The notes under the pieces were generated by a model, which was given only the letters and a program-made list of their open reading frames with translations, searched no databases and had not been told where the DNA came from. A program made the position numbers and the translations under genes. A stretch of DNA of 64,000 nt from Flavobacterium dankookense (GTDB lineage: Bacteria; Bacteroidota; Bacteroidia; Flavobacteriales; Flavobacteriaceae): contig NZ_SNXR01000012.1 in the NCBI RefSeq assembly GCF_004362665.1, positions 496,001 to 560,000 on the forward strand, read 5' to 3'. This document shows positions 44,727 to 54,084 of the stretch, piece by piece; position 1 is the first letter of the stretch, and every line of letters begins with the position of its first letter.

Positions 44727-45254
44727 ATGTATTCAAAATCTTTTTTATCGCTTTTAATACTTTTTCTCTTTTCTTCTTATGCAGTTGCTCAAGAAAAGCT
44801 AGATGCGTTTGAAATTGCTAGAAAAGGAACAGTTGATAATGCAAAAGAATTGCTTAAAAACAATCCAAAAGCTTTTAATGTTGTTAATGATGAAGGTTTT
44901 TCGCCTTTGATTTTAGCTTGCTACAGAGGAAACAATAATGTAGCTAAGTTTTTAATTGAGAACAATTACGAAATTAATAGCAAAAGTAAAATGGGAACTC
45001 CTTTAATGGCAGCAATAGTTAAAGGGAATAATGAAATTGCAAAACTATTAATAGAAAATAAAGTAGATGTTAATGCTGAAGATGAAAATGGAACTACAGC
45101 CTTAATTTATTCAGTACAGTTTGGCAATAAGCAAATTTTAAAACTGCTACTTGAAAATAATGTAGACAAAACGCACAAAGACAACAAAGGAAAAACAGCT
45201 TTTGAATATGCAGTTTTTTCAAAAAATGACGAAATTATCAATCTTTTAAAATAA
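44727..45254 (+). CDS. Exported ankyrin-repeat protein
   Basis: This 175-aa protein has a signal peptide (ending SSYAVAQ near residue 22) and then four to five ankyrin repeats (GFSPLILACYRGNNNVAKFLIE, GTPLMAAIVKGNNEIAKLLIE and so on). It is predicted periplasmic and to act in protein-protein binding. Similar exported ankyrin proteins often accompany catalases or oxidative-stress genes, but none is next to it here. It is followed within 6 nt by a T9SS protein gene. Confidence 0.9.
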   Translation: MYSKSFLSLLILFLFSSYAVAQEKLDAFEIARKGTVDNAKELLKNNPKAFNVVNDEGFSPLILACYRGNNNVAKFLIENNYEINSKSKMGTPLMAAIVKGNNEIAKLLIENKVDVNAEDENGTTALIYSVQFGNKQILKLLLENNVDKTHKDNKGKTAFEYAVFSKNDEIINLLK

Positions 45255-45260
45255 ATGTTT

Positions 45261-46055
45261 ATGAAAAAAACTTTACTTCTAATTACACTTATCAGCATCA
45301 GTACTTTTGCCCAGCAAAAAACAACAGGTTTAGTTAACCTGCTCAGTAACACAACTGCAACATTATTGTTAGATAATTCTGCTCAAACTGCTACACTTAC
45401 CTTAACTGGACCAAACGACAGGTGGTTTGCGTTACAATTTGGCTCATTCCCAGATGATAGCGATGGAATGGGTGGTGGAATGGGTGATGGATTAGATTTA
45501 GTTTATTGGAATAATGTAACCTTGGTTGATGCCTCACACAATGGAATAGGAATTGCACCAACTCCTGATGCTACAAACAATTGGACTTTTATTTCAAACA
45601 CTGATAATTCTCCTTCAACTGGATTGAGAACAATAGTTTTTTCAAGACCTTTTAATACAGGTGATGCGAATGACTATCAATTTAATTTTAACGATAGTTC
45701 AATTGATTTTGCATTTGCTAGAAGAAGTTCTGCTGGATATACTTTAAATAGTCATGGATTTTCTAATAGAGGATATGCTGTTGATGTATCATTGACAACT
45801 CTGGGTGTTGAAGATTTTTCTTTAAATGCAACTCAAATTTATCCAAATCCTTCAAATGGTGAGTTTTTAATTAAAGCAAAAACAACTTTGAGAGAAGTTA
45901 ATGTTTATTCACAAACTGGTACTTTTGTTAAAACAATTAAAGTGGAAGAATCAGACACAACTGAAATTAATATTAAAGGAATGCAAACAGGCGTTTATCT
46001 TTTAGAATTAGTAAACGATACTGAAAAATCTTGGAAGAAAGTTATTGTAAAATAG
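45261..46055 (+). CDS. Secreted T9SS type A sorting-domain protein with DOMON-like body
   Basis: This 264-aa protein starts MKKTLLLITLISISTFAQ; the Met at 45255 would add two residues. The body of about 150 residues (LTLTGPNDRWFALQFGS, then FNTGDANDYQFNF) resembles DOMON or heme/sugar-binding beta sandwiches. A T9SS sorting domain ends it (IYPNPSNGEFLIKA, then MQTGVYLLELVND). It is co-transcribed with the ankyrin gene. Confidence 0.85.
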   Translation: MKKTLLLITLISISTFAQQKTTGLVNLLSNTTATLLLDNSAQTATLTLTGPNDRWFALQFGSFPDDSDGMGGGMGDGLDLVYWNNVTLVDASHNGIGIAPTPDATNNWTFISNTDNSPSTGLRTIVFSRPFNTGDANDYQFNFNDSSIDFAFARRSSAGYTLNSHGFSNRGYAVDVSLTTLGVEDFSLNATQIYPNPSNGEFLIKAKTTLREVNVYSQTGTFVKTIKVEESDTTEINIKGMQTGVYLLELVNDTEKSWKKVIVK

Positions 46056-46070
46056 TCTACAACTTATATC

Positions 46071-46106
46071 AAAAAAAGCCGAAACAATTTAGTTTCGGCT
46101 TTTTTG
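46071..46106. terminator. Bidirectional terminator
   Basis: AAAGCCGAAAC and GTTTCGGCTTT lie between the convergent T9SS protein and serine hydrolase genes. Confidence 0.9.
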
Positions 46107-46121
46107 TTTTAAAAATAAAAT

Positions 46122-47432
46122 TTATTCTTTAACAAATTCGAATTCCATTGTTCCTTGTTTGAAATTCATTTTATTTTCTCCAAATTTCAATTGAATCATA
46201 GCGGCTTCAAAAACAAATTCGGTTTCGCTTTTTGCGGTTAATTGAAATGAACTTTGCCCGGTTGCTTGCGCTAATAAATTGCCATTTTCAACAAAAACTT
46301 TAATTTTCATTGGAAATGCAGCCGATTTATACGTTCCTGAATATTGCTCCAAAATCGCTTTCGAAACCTCAAATTGCTTGAATTCTGGAAATGAATAGTC
46401 ACTACCATAAAACAAACTCAACACACCAATCATAATATCGTTTCTACTATAATTATCGCCATTTACAATAATAGCAAAACCTGTTTTATCCTCTGGATTA
46501 TAACCTGCAGCGGCACGAAAGTTTTCAATTCCGCCAGTATGTCCATAGAATTTTCGGTCTTCAAATGGTGCAATAATTAATCCTTTTCCATAATAATTTT
46601 CCATAGATTTCATTTGCTCCAAAGAAGATTTTGAAGTTAATTTACCTTCCAATAAAGCTTCTAAAAACAGATTCAAATCATCTGTTGTTGATACCATTGC
46701 GCCAGCTGCAAACGACAATGAACTATGCCATTCGGGTACTTTTGTCCAATTTTTTCCATCAAAAAAATAAGAGTTGCCTTCGTTCTTCGAAATATCAATT
46801 TTAGTTGGAAATAGCGTGTTTTTCAAACCTATTTTCTTAACAATTCGAGTATTTAGATTTTCGGAAAAACTTTTTTTGGTAATATCTTCAATGATATAAC
46901 CGAGCAAATTATAGTTGGAATTACTGTATTTGTGTTGCGAATTGGGTTCAAATGCAGAAGTGTAATTCTCTATTCGCTTTACCAAATCTTCCTTTTTATT
47001 TTCTACATAAATGAATTCTCCAACCGTTGGATCGTCATTCAAAAAATCAGGAATTCCAGTTCGGTGATGCAACAAATGATGAATGGTAATTTTATCAGCG
47101 TTTGGAATTTTTGGATAAAATTTTGAAAGTTTTGTCTCCAAAGTCAGTTTCTTTTCGTCAACCAATTGCATAATCATAGTTGCCGTAAAAGTTTTAGTAA
47201 TTGAACCAATCTTCAATTTAGTGTTTGCGTCTAATTTTTTTCCGCTTTCAACATCAGCAAAACCATAGGCTTTACTAAAAACCATTTTACCTTTTTCGAT
47301 TATGGATAATTCGCCCATAAATTTATTATTGGTATTCAAAAAAGTCAACAAACTATCAATTTTTTGAAATTTCGTTTGTTGCGAAAATGCAAATGATGTT
47401 GATAATAATAAAAGGAAAAGGAGTTTTTTCAT
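46122..47432 (-). CDS. Serine hydrolase, class C beta-lactamase/esterase family
   Basis: This 436-aa exported protein (signal ending SFAFSQQ) has the catalytic S-x-x-K motif (IGSITKTFTA near residue 77) and the Y-x-N motif (YSNSNYNLLG near residue 168). The third motif is probably HTGG in FYGHTGGIENFR. It has a C-terminal beta domain of about 100 residues. The family includes D-aminopeptidases, esterases and penicillin-binding proteins; the substrate is unknown. The gene lies 3 nt after the DUF1493 gene. Confidence 0.9.
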   Translation of the reverse strand: MKKLLFLLLLSTSFAFSQQTKFQKIDSLLTFLNTNNKFMGELSIIEKGKMVFSKAYGFADVESGKKLDANTKLKIGSITKTFTATMIMQLVDEKKLTLETKLSKFYPKIPNADKITIHHLLHHRTGIPDFLNDDPTVGEFIYVENKKEDLVKRIENYTSAFEPNSQHKYSNSNYNLLGYIIEDITKKSFSENLNTRIVKKIGLKNTLFPTKIDISKNEGNSYFFDGKNWTKVPEWHSSLSFAAGAMVSTTDDLNLFLEALLEGKLTSKSSLEQMKSMENYYGKGLIIAPFEDRKFYGHTGGIENFRAAAGYNPEDKTGFAIIVNGDNYSRNDIMIGVLSLFYGSDYSFPEFKQFEVSKAILEQYSGTYKSAAFPMKIKVFVENGNLLAQATGQSSFQLTAKSETEFVFEAAMIQLKFGENKMNFKQGTMEFEFVKE

Positions 47433-47435
47433 GGT

Positions 47436-47864
47436 TTAATTTAAATATTTTTTTGCTAAGGAAATAATTAGCCAAAATATTATAGTAATAAATAAAATAG
47501 AGTTTATTATCATATCATATCGATATTTTGGTAATTTATGTTCAGGATAATCAATTTTCCATTTTTTGTCATTAGCAAATTTGGTTAACATTTTTGGTGT
47601 TATTGGAATTTCTTTAACTCGTTGGTGAGGATTTTTCGAGAATAAACTACCTATGTTAAAGGTCAAACTTCCTTCTTCCTGATAATGAAAATACCAAAGA
47701 AAATTACTCATGTCAACAGCATATTTTTCTGCATATTTTAATAGAAATTCATCACAGTCATCGCCATCAATTCCAACTTCTGAGAAAACATCAGAGTCAG
47801 AAGTAAGTTTTGTTTCCCAAAATTCTTTTTTGATGAAATCGATTATTTCTTGTTCAGTAATCAT
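47436..47864 (-). CDS. DUF1493 family protein with C-terminal membrane segment
   Basis: This protein starts at Met 47864 (MITEQEIIDFIKKEFWET) and has 142 aa. The DUF1493 block is VGIDGDDCDEFLLKYAEKYAV near residue 30. One hydrophobic helix sits at the C terminus (INSILFITIIFWLIISLA). An upstream in-frame start at 47954 would translate through the dispersed inverted repeat at 47884-47952 and is rejected. The family is small and of unknown function. Confidence 0.8.
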   Translation of the reverse strand: MITEQEIIDFIKKEFWETKLTSDSDVFSEVGIDGDDCDEFLLKYAEKYAVDMSNFLWYFHYQEEGSLTFNIGSLFSKNPHQRVKEIPITPKMLTKFANDKKWKIDYPEHKLPKYRYDMIINSILFITIIFWLIISLAKKYLN

Positions 47865-47883
47865 AAAATTAATTTTGAATTTT

Positions 47884-47952
47884 GTCATTTCGACGAAGGA
47901 GAAATCACATAATCTAAATAATTTGATACGATTTCTCCTTCGTCGAAATGAC
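47884..47952. repeat. Inverted pair of dispersed GTCATTTCGACGAAGG repeats
   Basis: The arms GTCATTTCGACGAAGGAGAA and TTCTCCTTCGTCGAAATGAC are perfectly complementary over about 23 bp with a spacer of about 21 bp. It lies in the polA-DUF1493 gap. It is the GTCATTTCGA relative of the element at 21088. Confidence 0.8.
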
Positions 47953-47990
47953 AAAGTTTCTCAACTGCTAACTGCCACTGAACACTAAAA

Positions 47991-50867
47991 TCAATGCGCT
48001 TCCAGCCAATTTTTCCCAACACCAATTTCAACATCTAATGGAACATCCATTTTGAAGGCGTTTTCCATTTCGTGTTTAATCATTGGTTTAATTTTCTCTA
48101 ATTCGGAATTGTGAACGTCAAATACAAGTTCGTCATGTACTTGCAATAACATCTTAGATTTCCAATTTTCGGAAGTTAGTTTTTTGTGAATATTAATCAT
48201 CGCAATTTTGATAATATCGGCAGCCGAACCTTGAATTGGTGCATTTACTGCATTTCGTTCCGCGCCACTTTTCACCATCATATTGGCTGAATTGATGTCT
48301 TTTAAATAGCGTCTTCTTCCTAAAACCGTTTGCACATAACCATGTTCTCTGGCGAAATCAACTTGATTTGACATATAAGATTTCAGTTTTGGATACGTTG
48401 CATAATACGCATTAATCAACTCGGCACTTTCTTTACGAGAAAGCGATGTTTGATTAGAAAGTCCAAATGCTGAAACACCGTAAATGATTCCGAAATTCAC
48501 TGTTTTGGCATTGCTACGTTGTTCTTTTGTAACTTCTTCTAACGGAACATTGAACACTTTTGCGGCAGTACTTCTATGAATATCTTCGTTATTTTGAAAC
48601 GCTTTAATCATGTTTTCTTCACCAGATAAAGCTGCGATAATTCGAAGTTCTATTTGCGAATAATCGGCAGAAACTAAGGTATAATTTTCATCACGAGCAA
48701 TAAATGCTTTTCTAATCAATCTTCCTCTTTCTGTACGAATCGGAATATTTTGCAAGTTTGGATTATTAGAACTCAAACGACCTGTGGCTGCAACAGTTTG
48801 CATATAATCGGTGTGCACGCGACCAGTTTTTTTATCGACTTGATTAGGTAAAGCATCGATGTAAGTACTTTGCAATTTCACCATTTGACGCCAGTCCAAA
48901 ATATCTTTTACAATTTGGTGTTCATTGGCTAAATAACTCAAAACTTCTTCGCCAGTCGCATATTGACCGGTTTTGGTTTTCTTTTGTTTGGCACCACCAA
49001 TTTTCATTTTGTCAAATAAAACGTCTCCCAATTGTTTTGGTGAAGCCAAATTGAATTTCTCGCCAGCAGTTTCATATATTTTTTGTTCTAATTCTGAACT
49101 TTCTTTTGCCATTTCAACCGACATTTCTTTCAAAAACGGAACGTCAAGATTGATTCCTTCCAATTCCATTGCGGCTAAAACAGGAATTAACGGAATTTCG
49201 ATTTCGTCAAATAACTTTTTGGTTTCGGCCTTATCTAAAATCGGACTGAAATTTTGTTTTAATTGATAGGTTACATCAGCATCTTCAGCAGCGTATTCTT
49301 TGATTTCTTCCAAAGCAACATCGCGCATTGATTTTTGATTCTTACCTTTTTTACCAATTAAATCTTCAATTGATTTTGGAGAATATTTTAAATAGGTTTC
49401 TGATAAAACATCCATATTGTGACGCATATCAGGATTTATTAGATAATGCGCAATCATGGTATCGAATAATTTTCCTTTGATTTGAACACCGTAATTCGAA
49501 AGAATCTTCAAATCATATTTAATGTTCTGACCAATTTTTTCGATGGTTTCATTTTCAAAAAACGGCTTGAATTTATCTACCAAAACCTGAGCTTCTTCTT
49601 GATTTTCTGGAAAAGGAACATAGAAAGCTTCACCTTTTTGCCATGAAAATGACATTCCAACCAGTTCAGCATTCAAGGCATCAATTCCGGTGGTTTCGGT
49701 ATCAAAACAAACCGAAGTTTGATTGAGTAAATTTTGCAAAAACAATTTTGTACCCAATTCACCTTGAATAATCGTGTAATTATGATTGGTATTTTCTAAC
49801 GTTGCATAATTGGAATTGGTTTTGACTTCACCACTTTCCTCATCCGAAAATCCGAATAAATCAAATTGATCTTCGTTGGATTTTTTTGCTACTGTTTTCT
49901 TTTGTCCCGAAGTTTCGGGATGATTTTTGTCATTGCTAATGTCATTGCCATTGCCATTCGTGTCAATTTCGTCGTATTCTTTTCCAGTTCCGAAATATTT
50001 ATCAAACTGCGCTTTCATTTGACGAAATTCCAACTCTTGAAATAAAGCATCGGTTTTTTCAACATCAGGTTTAGAAAGCTCGAAATCTTCAGCATTAAAT
50101 TCAACAGGACAATCCAATAAAATGGTTGCGAGTTTTTTTGACAATAATCCCAACTCGGCATTGGCTTCAATTTTATCTTTAATCGCACCTTTAAGTTCAT
50201 GCGTATTTGCTAAAAGGTTTTCCATCGAACCATATTCTTTCAAGAATTTCTTAGCTGTTTTTTCTCCTACGCCAGGTAATCCCGGAATATTATCGGCTGC
50301 ATCGCCCATCATTCCTAAGAAATCGATGACTTGTTCTGGTCGTTCAATTTCAAATTTTTCTAACACTTCTGGAATTCCCCAAATTTCGATGTCGTTACCC
50401 ATTCGAGCAGGTTTGTACATAAAAATATTTTCGGAAACCAATTGTGCAAAATCCTTATCGGGCGTAACCATATATACTTTGAAACCTTCTTTTTCGGCTT
50501 GTTTAGCCAACGTTCCAATTAAATCATCAGCTTCAAAACCTGCTTTTTCCATAATCGGAATGTGCATCGCTTTCAACAATTCTTGAATATATGGAACGGC
50601 TATTTTAATCGCTTCGGGTGTTTCGTCACGATGCGCTTTATATTCTTGATACATTTCGTAACGATAATCGCTTCCACCTTTGTCAAAAGCTACGGCTAAA
50701 TGATCGGGTTTTTCACGTTTGATAACGTCCATTAATGCATTCATAAATCCCATAATGGCCGAAGTATCCATTCCTTTAGAATTGATTCTAGGGTTTTTTA
50801 TAAAGGCAAAATAGCCGCGAAAAATTAGTGCGTAAGCATCAAGAAGGTAAAGGCGTTTTTGTGACAT
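47991..50867 (-). CDS. polA: DNA polymerase I
   Basis: This 958-aa enzyme starts MSQKRLYLLDAYALIFRGYF at 50867; the upstream Met adds 14 non-family residues. The 5'-3' exonuclease domain covers about residues 1-300 (GFEADDLIGTLA, LGMMGDAADNIPGLPGVGEKTA). The 3'-5' exonuclease has an intact motif (FDTETTGID near residue 390). The polymerase core includes DYSQIELRI, RSNAKTVNFGIIYG and the final VHDELVFDV. It has a complete proofreading site. Confidence 0.97.
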   Translation of the reverse strand: MSQKRLYLLDAYALIFRGYFAFIKNPRINSKGMDTSAIMGFMNALMDVIKREKPDHLAVAFDKGGSDYRYEMYQEYKAHRDETPEAIKIAVPYIQELLKAMHIPIMEKAGFEADDLIGTLAKQAEKEGFKVYMVTPDKDFAQLVSENIFMYKPARMGNDIEIWGIPEVLEKFEIERPEQVIDFLGMMGDAADNIPGLPGVGEKTAKKFLKEYGSMENLLANTHELKGAIKDKIEANAELGLLSKKLATILLDCPVEFNAEDFELSKPDVEKTDALFQELEFRQMKAQFDKYFGTGKEYDEIDTNGNGNDISNDKNHPETSGQKKTVAKKSNEDQFDLFGFSDEESGEVKTNSNYATLENTNHNYTIIQGELGTKLFLQNLLNQTSVCFDTETTGIDALNAELVGMSFSWQKGEAFYVPFPENQEEAQVLVDKFKPFFENETIEKIGQNIKYDLKILSNYGVQIKGKLFDTMIAHYLINPDMRHNMDVLSETYLKYSPKSIEDLIGKKGKNQKSMRDVALEEIKEYAAEDADVTYQLKQNFSPILDKAETKKLFDEIEIPLIPVLAAMELEGINLDVPFLKEMSVEMAKESSELEQKIYETAGEKFNLASPKQLGDVLFDKMKIGGAKQKKTKTGQYATGEEVLSYLANEHQIVKDILDWRQMVKLQSTYIDALPNQVDKKTGRVHTDYMQTVAATGRLSSNNPNLQNIPIRTERGRLIRKAFIARDENYTLVSADYSQIELRIIAALSGEENMIKAFQNNEDIHRSTAAKVFNVPLEEVTKEQRSNAKTVNFGIIYGVSAFGLSNQTSLSRKESAELINAYYATYPKLKSYMSNQVDFAREHGYVQTVLGRRRYLKDINSANMMVKSGAERNAVNAPIQGSAADIIKIAMINIHKKLTSENWKSKMLLQVHDELVFDVHNSELEKIKPMIKHEMENAFKMDVPLDVEIGVGKNWLEAH

Positions 50868-50990
50868 TTTATCATAATTAGACTGTAAAAATAACAAAGA
50901 AATCTTCATTTCGTGAACTAAATTATACAGTTCATGAATTTTTAATACAACATCTTTTTATTACCGTTTTATTTGCAGTAAAAAAATAAA

Positions 50991-51092
50991 ATGGAAATAA
51001 TTATTAAAAACTTTAATTTTAAATTTTTGCTTTTAGCGATTATTACACTTGCAATTATTGGATTGAATATTTATTATTTAATTTGTTTTTAG
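50991..51092 (+). CDS. Possible 33-aa membrane peptide
   Basis: The ORF from ATG 50991 to TAG 51092 encodes a basic N-terminal end (MEIIIKNFNFKF) and one hydrophobic helix (LLLAIITLAIIGLNIYYLI). It fills the gap between divergent polA and the convergent kinase gene, ending 3 nt before the latter's stop. There is no clear promoter. It could be a chance ORF in AT-rich DNA. The other 29-aa ORF of this kind lies at the far side of the same two-component system. Confidence 0.35.
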   Translation: MEIIIKNFNFKFLLLAIITLAIIGLNIYYLICF

Positions 51093-51094
51093 TA

Positions 51095-53215
51095 TCAAGC
51101 AAAAGGAATTTTAATTACAACTTTTGTTCCTGTTACTTCGTTTTGTTCATTGATTAAATCGGAATAGGTCATTAAATCTGAAAGTTGTGTTTTTTTGTTT
51201 AATAATTCAAGACGTTGTTCAATGGATTGTGTTGAAAAAGAATTGTGGTTAGTGTTGTTTTTCGCTTTAATTTCAGCTGATTTTTTCCGACCAACCCCAT
51301 TGTCAATAACAGTACATATTAGATAAGTTTCATTTTTGTCAATATCAAAATGAATTTTTACTTTTTTTTCTCCTTTTTGGTGTAATAATCCGTGTTTGAT
51401 GCTATTTTCTACAAACGGTTGAATTAGCATTGGTGGAATTTTGTGATAATCTTCATCTATGTTATTCGAAACGTTTATTGAATAAGTAAAATCTTTTTTA
51501 AATCGCAATTGTTCTAGCTCAAGATATTTAGTTAGGATTTCAAATTCGTCTGAAATTGGGATATTTTTTTTGCCTGAAACATCAAGAATTTTTCTAGTTA
51601 AATACGTGAAATTATTTAGCTGCTCGTTGGCAACCATTTTATCGCCATACATAAATTGTACTTGAATGCTATTGAGTGCATTGAAAATAAAATGAGGATT
51701 CATTTGACTTTTTAGGGCTTTGAGTTCGCTTTCGGTTATTTTTTTTTCGGCTTCGAGGAGTTTTTCGGCTTCGAGGAGTTTGTTTTCAAGTAATTCATTT
51801 TTCTTTTTTTCTTTGTAACGAGAAAACAAAACATAACTTGTGGTTGCAATTCCAGTAAAAAAAAGAAGGACTAAATATAACGTGGTCGTTTTCTTTTTCG
51901 ATTCGAGTTCAGTAATTCGATTTTTTTGATTTAGGACTTTGATGGCAGCTTCTTTTTTTTCGGTTTCGTATTGGTACGTGGCTTTTAAGGCGATGTCTTT
52001 ACTTTCGTCAAAGTAAATTTCTTCACTAATGTCAGAAGCAATCGATTTGTATTTATAAGCATTTTTAAAGTCTTTTTCTTTAGAAAAAATTTGGCTTAAA
52101 ATTTCAGCAGCGTTTTTTTGATCGGATGGGAAATTGGTTTTTTGTGCCAATTCAAATGCTTTTAATCCATATTCTTTGGCTTTTGATATTTGATTTTGAT
52201 TGAAAAAAATAGTCGCCAATTTGATTTGTACTTTCGAAAGATGAACGCCACTGTTTATTTTTTTAAATAATTGTTCGGCTAATAAATAGTTGGATTTCGC
52301 CTTTTCGTTTTCCTTTTTCTTAAAATAAATATCTCCGTAGTTTTTGTGCGAAGTAGCAATTAAATCTTCATTATTCATTTGAGTTGCCAACTGAAAAGCT
52401 TCGTCGTTGAATTGCAGCGCTTTTTCTAAAAAATTCAAGTTAGTGTTGGTTGCAGCCAAACTATTTAAAATTAAACCCAAACGTTCTTTATTGTTAGTTT
52501 TCCGGTCGATTTCCAAGCATTTTAAATAATACAAATAGCTCGTTTTAAAATCGTTTTGATTGTCAAAAATGCGTCCGAGTGCAAAATTGGTGCGCTCCAA
52601 ACCTTCTAAATCGTTCAGTTTTTCAAACAAAGGCAAGGCTTCTAAATTGTATTTTATGGCTAAATTGTTGTTGCCTAAATTGTTGTAGACGTAACCCAAA
52701 TCGGTCAAAACATAGGCAATAGATGATTTGTTTTTGGAACGTAAAGCAAATTGATGTGCTCTTTTCATGTACACCAACGTACTGTCAATTTTACCTAAAT
52801 AATCAAACGCAGTTCCAATGTTTTGTAGCGAAAGAGAACTCCCGATGTGAAACTGAATGGAGTTGGCCGTTTGCAGTGATTTTTTGTACAATAGAATGGC
52901 TTTATCGTATTTCTCATTGTACAATTCATACGCGCCATCGTTGTTGTATGAAATCGACAAATATTTGATGTAAGTATTTTTTAGCGTTTTGTTGTTCTCT
53001 TTTTTACTATTTTCCAAAGCTATTTTTTGAAGCTCTTGATTGTATTTGATCCAGATATTGTGATCGTTTTCGGTTTCAATGATTTTGTTGAGAAGAAAGC
53101 AACGTGTAGTGTCTTTTTGAGGATGATTTTGAAGTTGGATAAGGTCGGAATTGGTGTTTTGAGCCAACAGCAATTGACTGAAAAATAGTCCAATAAAAAC
53201 CAACCAATGCTTCAT
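51095..53215 (-). CDS. TPR-containing LytS-type sensor histidine kinase
   Basis: This 706-aa protein has a signal sequence, a periplasmic TPR array at about residues 60-390 (NLAIKYNLEALPLFEKLND and others), one membrane helix near 445-465 (TLYLVLLFFTGIATTSYVLF), and a coiled coil. The LytS-type kinase motif is LKSQMNPHFIFNALNSIQ near residue 505, with an HATPase domain (PPMLIQPFVENSIKHGL, then VIDNGVGR). It overlaps the LytTR regulator gene by one base (53215). It is the likely sensor of a cell-surface or peptide signal. Confidence 0.93.
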   Translation of the reverse strand: MKHWLVFIGLFFSQLLLAQNTNSDLIQLQNHPQKDTTRCFLLNKIIETENDHNIWIKYNQELQKIALENSKKENNKTLKNTYIKYLSISYNNDGAYELYNEKYDKAILLYKKSLQTANSIQFHIGSSLSLQNIGTAFDYLGKIDSTLVYMKRAHQFALRSKNKSSIAYVLTDLGYVYNNLGNNNLAIKYNLEALPLFEKLNDLEGLERTNFALGRIFDNQNDFKTSYLYYLKCLEIDRKTNNKERLGLILNSLAATNTNLNFLEKALQFNDEAFQLATQMNNEDLIATSHKNYGDIYFKKKENEKAKSNYLLAEQLFKKINSGVHLSKVQIKLATIFFNQNQISKAKEYGLKAFELAQKTNFPSDQKNAAEILSQIFSKEKDFKNAYKYKSIASDISEEIYFDESKDIALKATYQYETEKKEAAIKVLNQKNRITELESKKKTTTLYLVLLFFTGIATTSYVLFSRYKEKKKNELLENKLLEAEKLLEAEKKITESELKALKSQMNPHFIFNALNSIQVQFMYGDKMVANEQLNNFTYLTRKILDVSGKKNIPISDEFEILTKYLELEQLRFKKDFTYSINVSNNIDEDYHKIPPMLIQPFVENSIKHGLLHQKGEKKVKIHFDIDKNETYLICTVIDNGVGRKKSAEIKAKNNTNHNSFSTQSIEQRLELLNKKTQLSDLMTYSDLINEQNEVTGTKVVIKIPFA

Positions 53216-53976
53216 TATAAAATGTTGTTGAGTTGCATAAATTCTTCAAATTCTTCTTTTTTTTCACGCGATATAGGAAGTAGCGTTCGGTCGTCGTAGG
53301 TAACTGATAAACCGTCTTTTTTGCTGTATTTTTTGATGAGAGAAACATTGATTAAGTATGAGCGATGAATGCGGAAAAACCGTTTGTCATTCGCCAACAA
53401 ATCTTCAAAATGTTTGATTTTTTTTACGGTCAAATCAGTGCCATTTTTGTGGTGAATGGTCGTGTACGAACCTTCGGCCTCAAAATAGAGAATGTCGTTT
53501 AAATCCATAAAAACAATGCCGTCGCCAATAAGAATACCGATTTTCTTGATTTCTTTTTCGACTAAATTTTCTTTTAATGCGGCGATGTTATCCGAATTTG
53601 AATTTTTGTTTGCTAATTTACTTTCTACTTTTTCGATGGCTTCTTTGAGTTTTATCAATCCGATAGGTTTCAACAAATAATCGGTAGCAGAAACTTCAAA
53701 GGCTTTGATGGCATACTCGGAATACGCGGTACAAAAAATGGTTTCGAAAGTGGGTTTGTTGAAGTAATCAAAAAGAGCAAAACCGTTTTCGTTTGGCATT
53801 TCTATGTCGAGAAACACCAAGTCAATTTGGTTTTTATTAATGAGTTTTACAGCCGATTTTACGTCTTCGGCTTCGTCAATTATTTCAACTGTTGGACAAT
53901 AATCGGCAATAAAATTTTTAATTATTAAACGTGCGTTTTCTTCGTCGTCTACTACTATGGCTTTGATGGTTTTCAT
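53215..53976 (-). CDS. LytTR family response regulator
   Basis: This 253-aa regulator starts MKTIKAIVVDDEENARLII at 53976. The receiver domain has the phospho-acceptor Asp in VFLDIEMP near residue 54. The C-terminal LytTR DNA-binding domain starts near residue 145 (YFEAEGSYTTIHHKNG, then RFFRIHRSYLINVSLI). It is coupled to the TPR kinase. LytTR proteins bind paired direct repeats one helical step apart; such repeats lie at 56333-56620 upstream of the neighbouring operon. Confidence 0.95.
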   Translation of the reverse strand: MKTIKAIVVDDEENARLIIKNFIADYCPTVEIIDEAEDVKSAVKLINKNQIDLVFLDIEMPNENGFALFDYFNKPTFETIFCTAYSEYAIKAFEVSATDYLLKPIGLIKLKEAIEKVESKLANKNSNSDNIAALKENLVEKEIKKIGILIGDGIVFMDLNDILYFEAEGSYTTIHHKNGTDLTVKKIKHFEDLLANDKRFFRIHRSYLINVSLIKKYSKKDGLSVTYDDRTLLPISREKKEEFEEFMQLNNIL

Positions 53977-54017
53977 GGTTGTTGAATAGGGAAACAAGAT
54001 AGTATTTTTTTCAAAAC

Positions 54018-54058
54018 GAAAAACCCGCTCAAGGAGAAATGAATTCTTTTGAGCGGTA
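54018..54058 (-). terminator. Terminator of the LamG protein operon
   Basis: CCGCTCAA and TTGAGCGG form a stem, followed on the minus strand by GGTTTTT. It separates the 106-aa protein gene from the response regulator gene, so the two units are transcribed separately or by partial readthrough. Confidence 0.8.
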
Positions 54059-54084
54059 TTTTCCAAAAAACTACTACTTTACTT

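Noticed and set aside
47884..47952. Inverted repeats as ends of an insertion sequence
   Set aside because: Only about 21 bp lie between the arms, so there is no room for a transposase; it is a hairpin made of two dispersed repeats.
47865..47954. N-terminal extension of the DUF1493 protein
   Set aside because: The extra 30 codons read through the dispersed inverted repeat and have no resemblance to the family.
50122..50586. 154-codon plus-strand ORF opposite polA
   Set aside because: It lies wholly within the polA exonuclease region in antisense and has Ser/Pro-rich, shadow-like composition.
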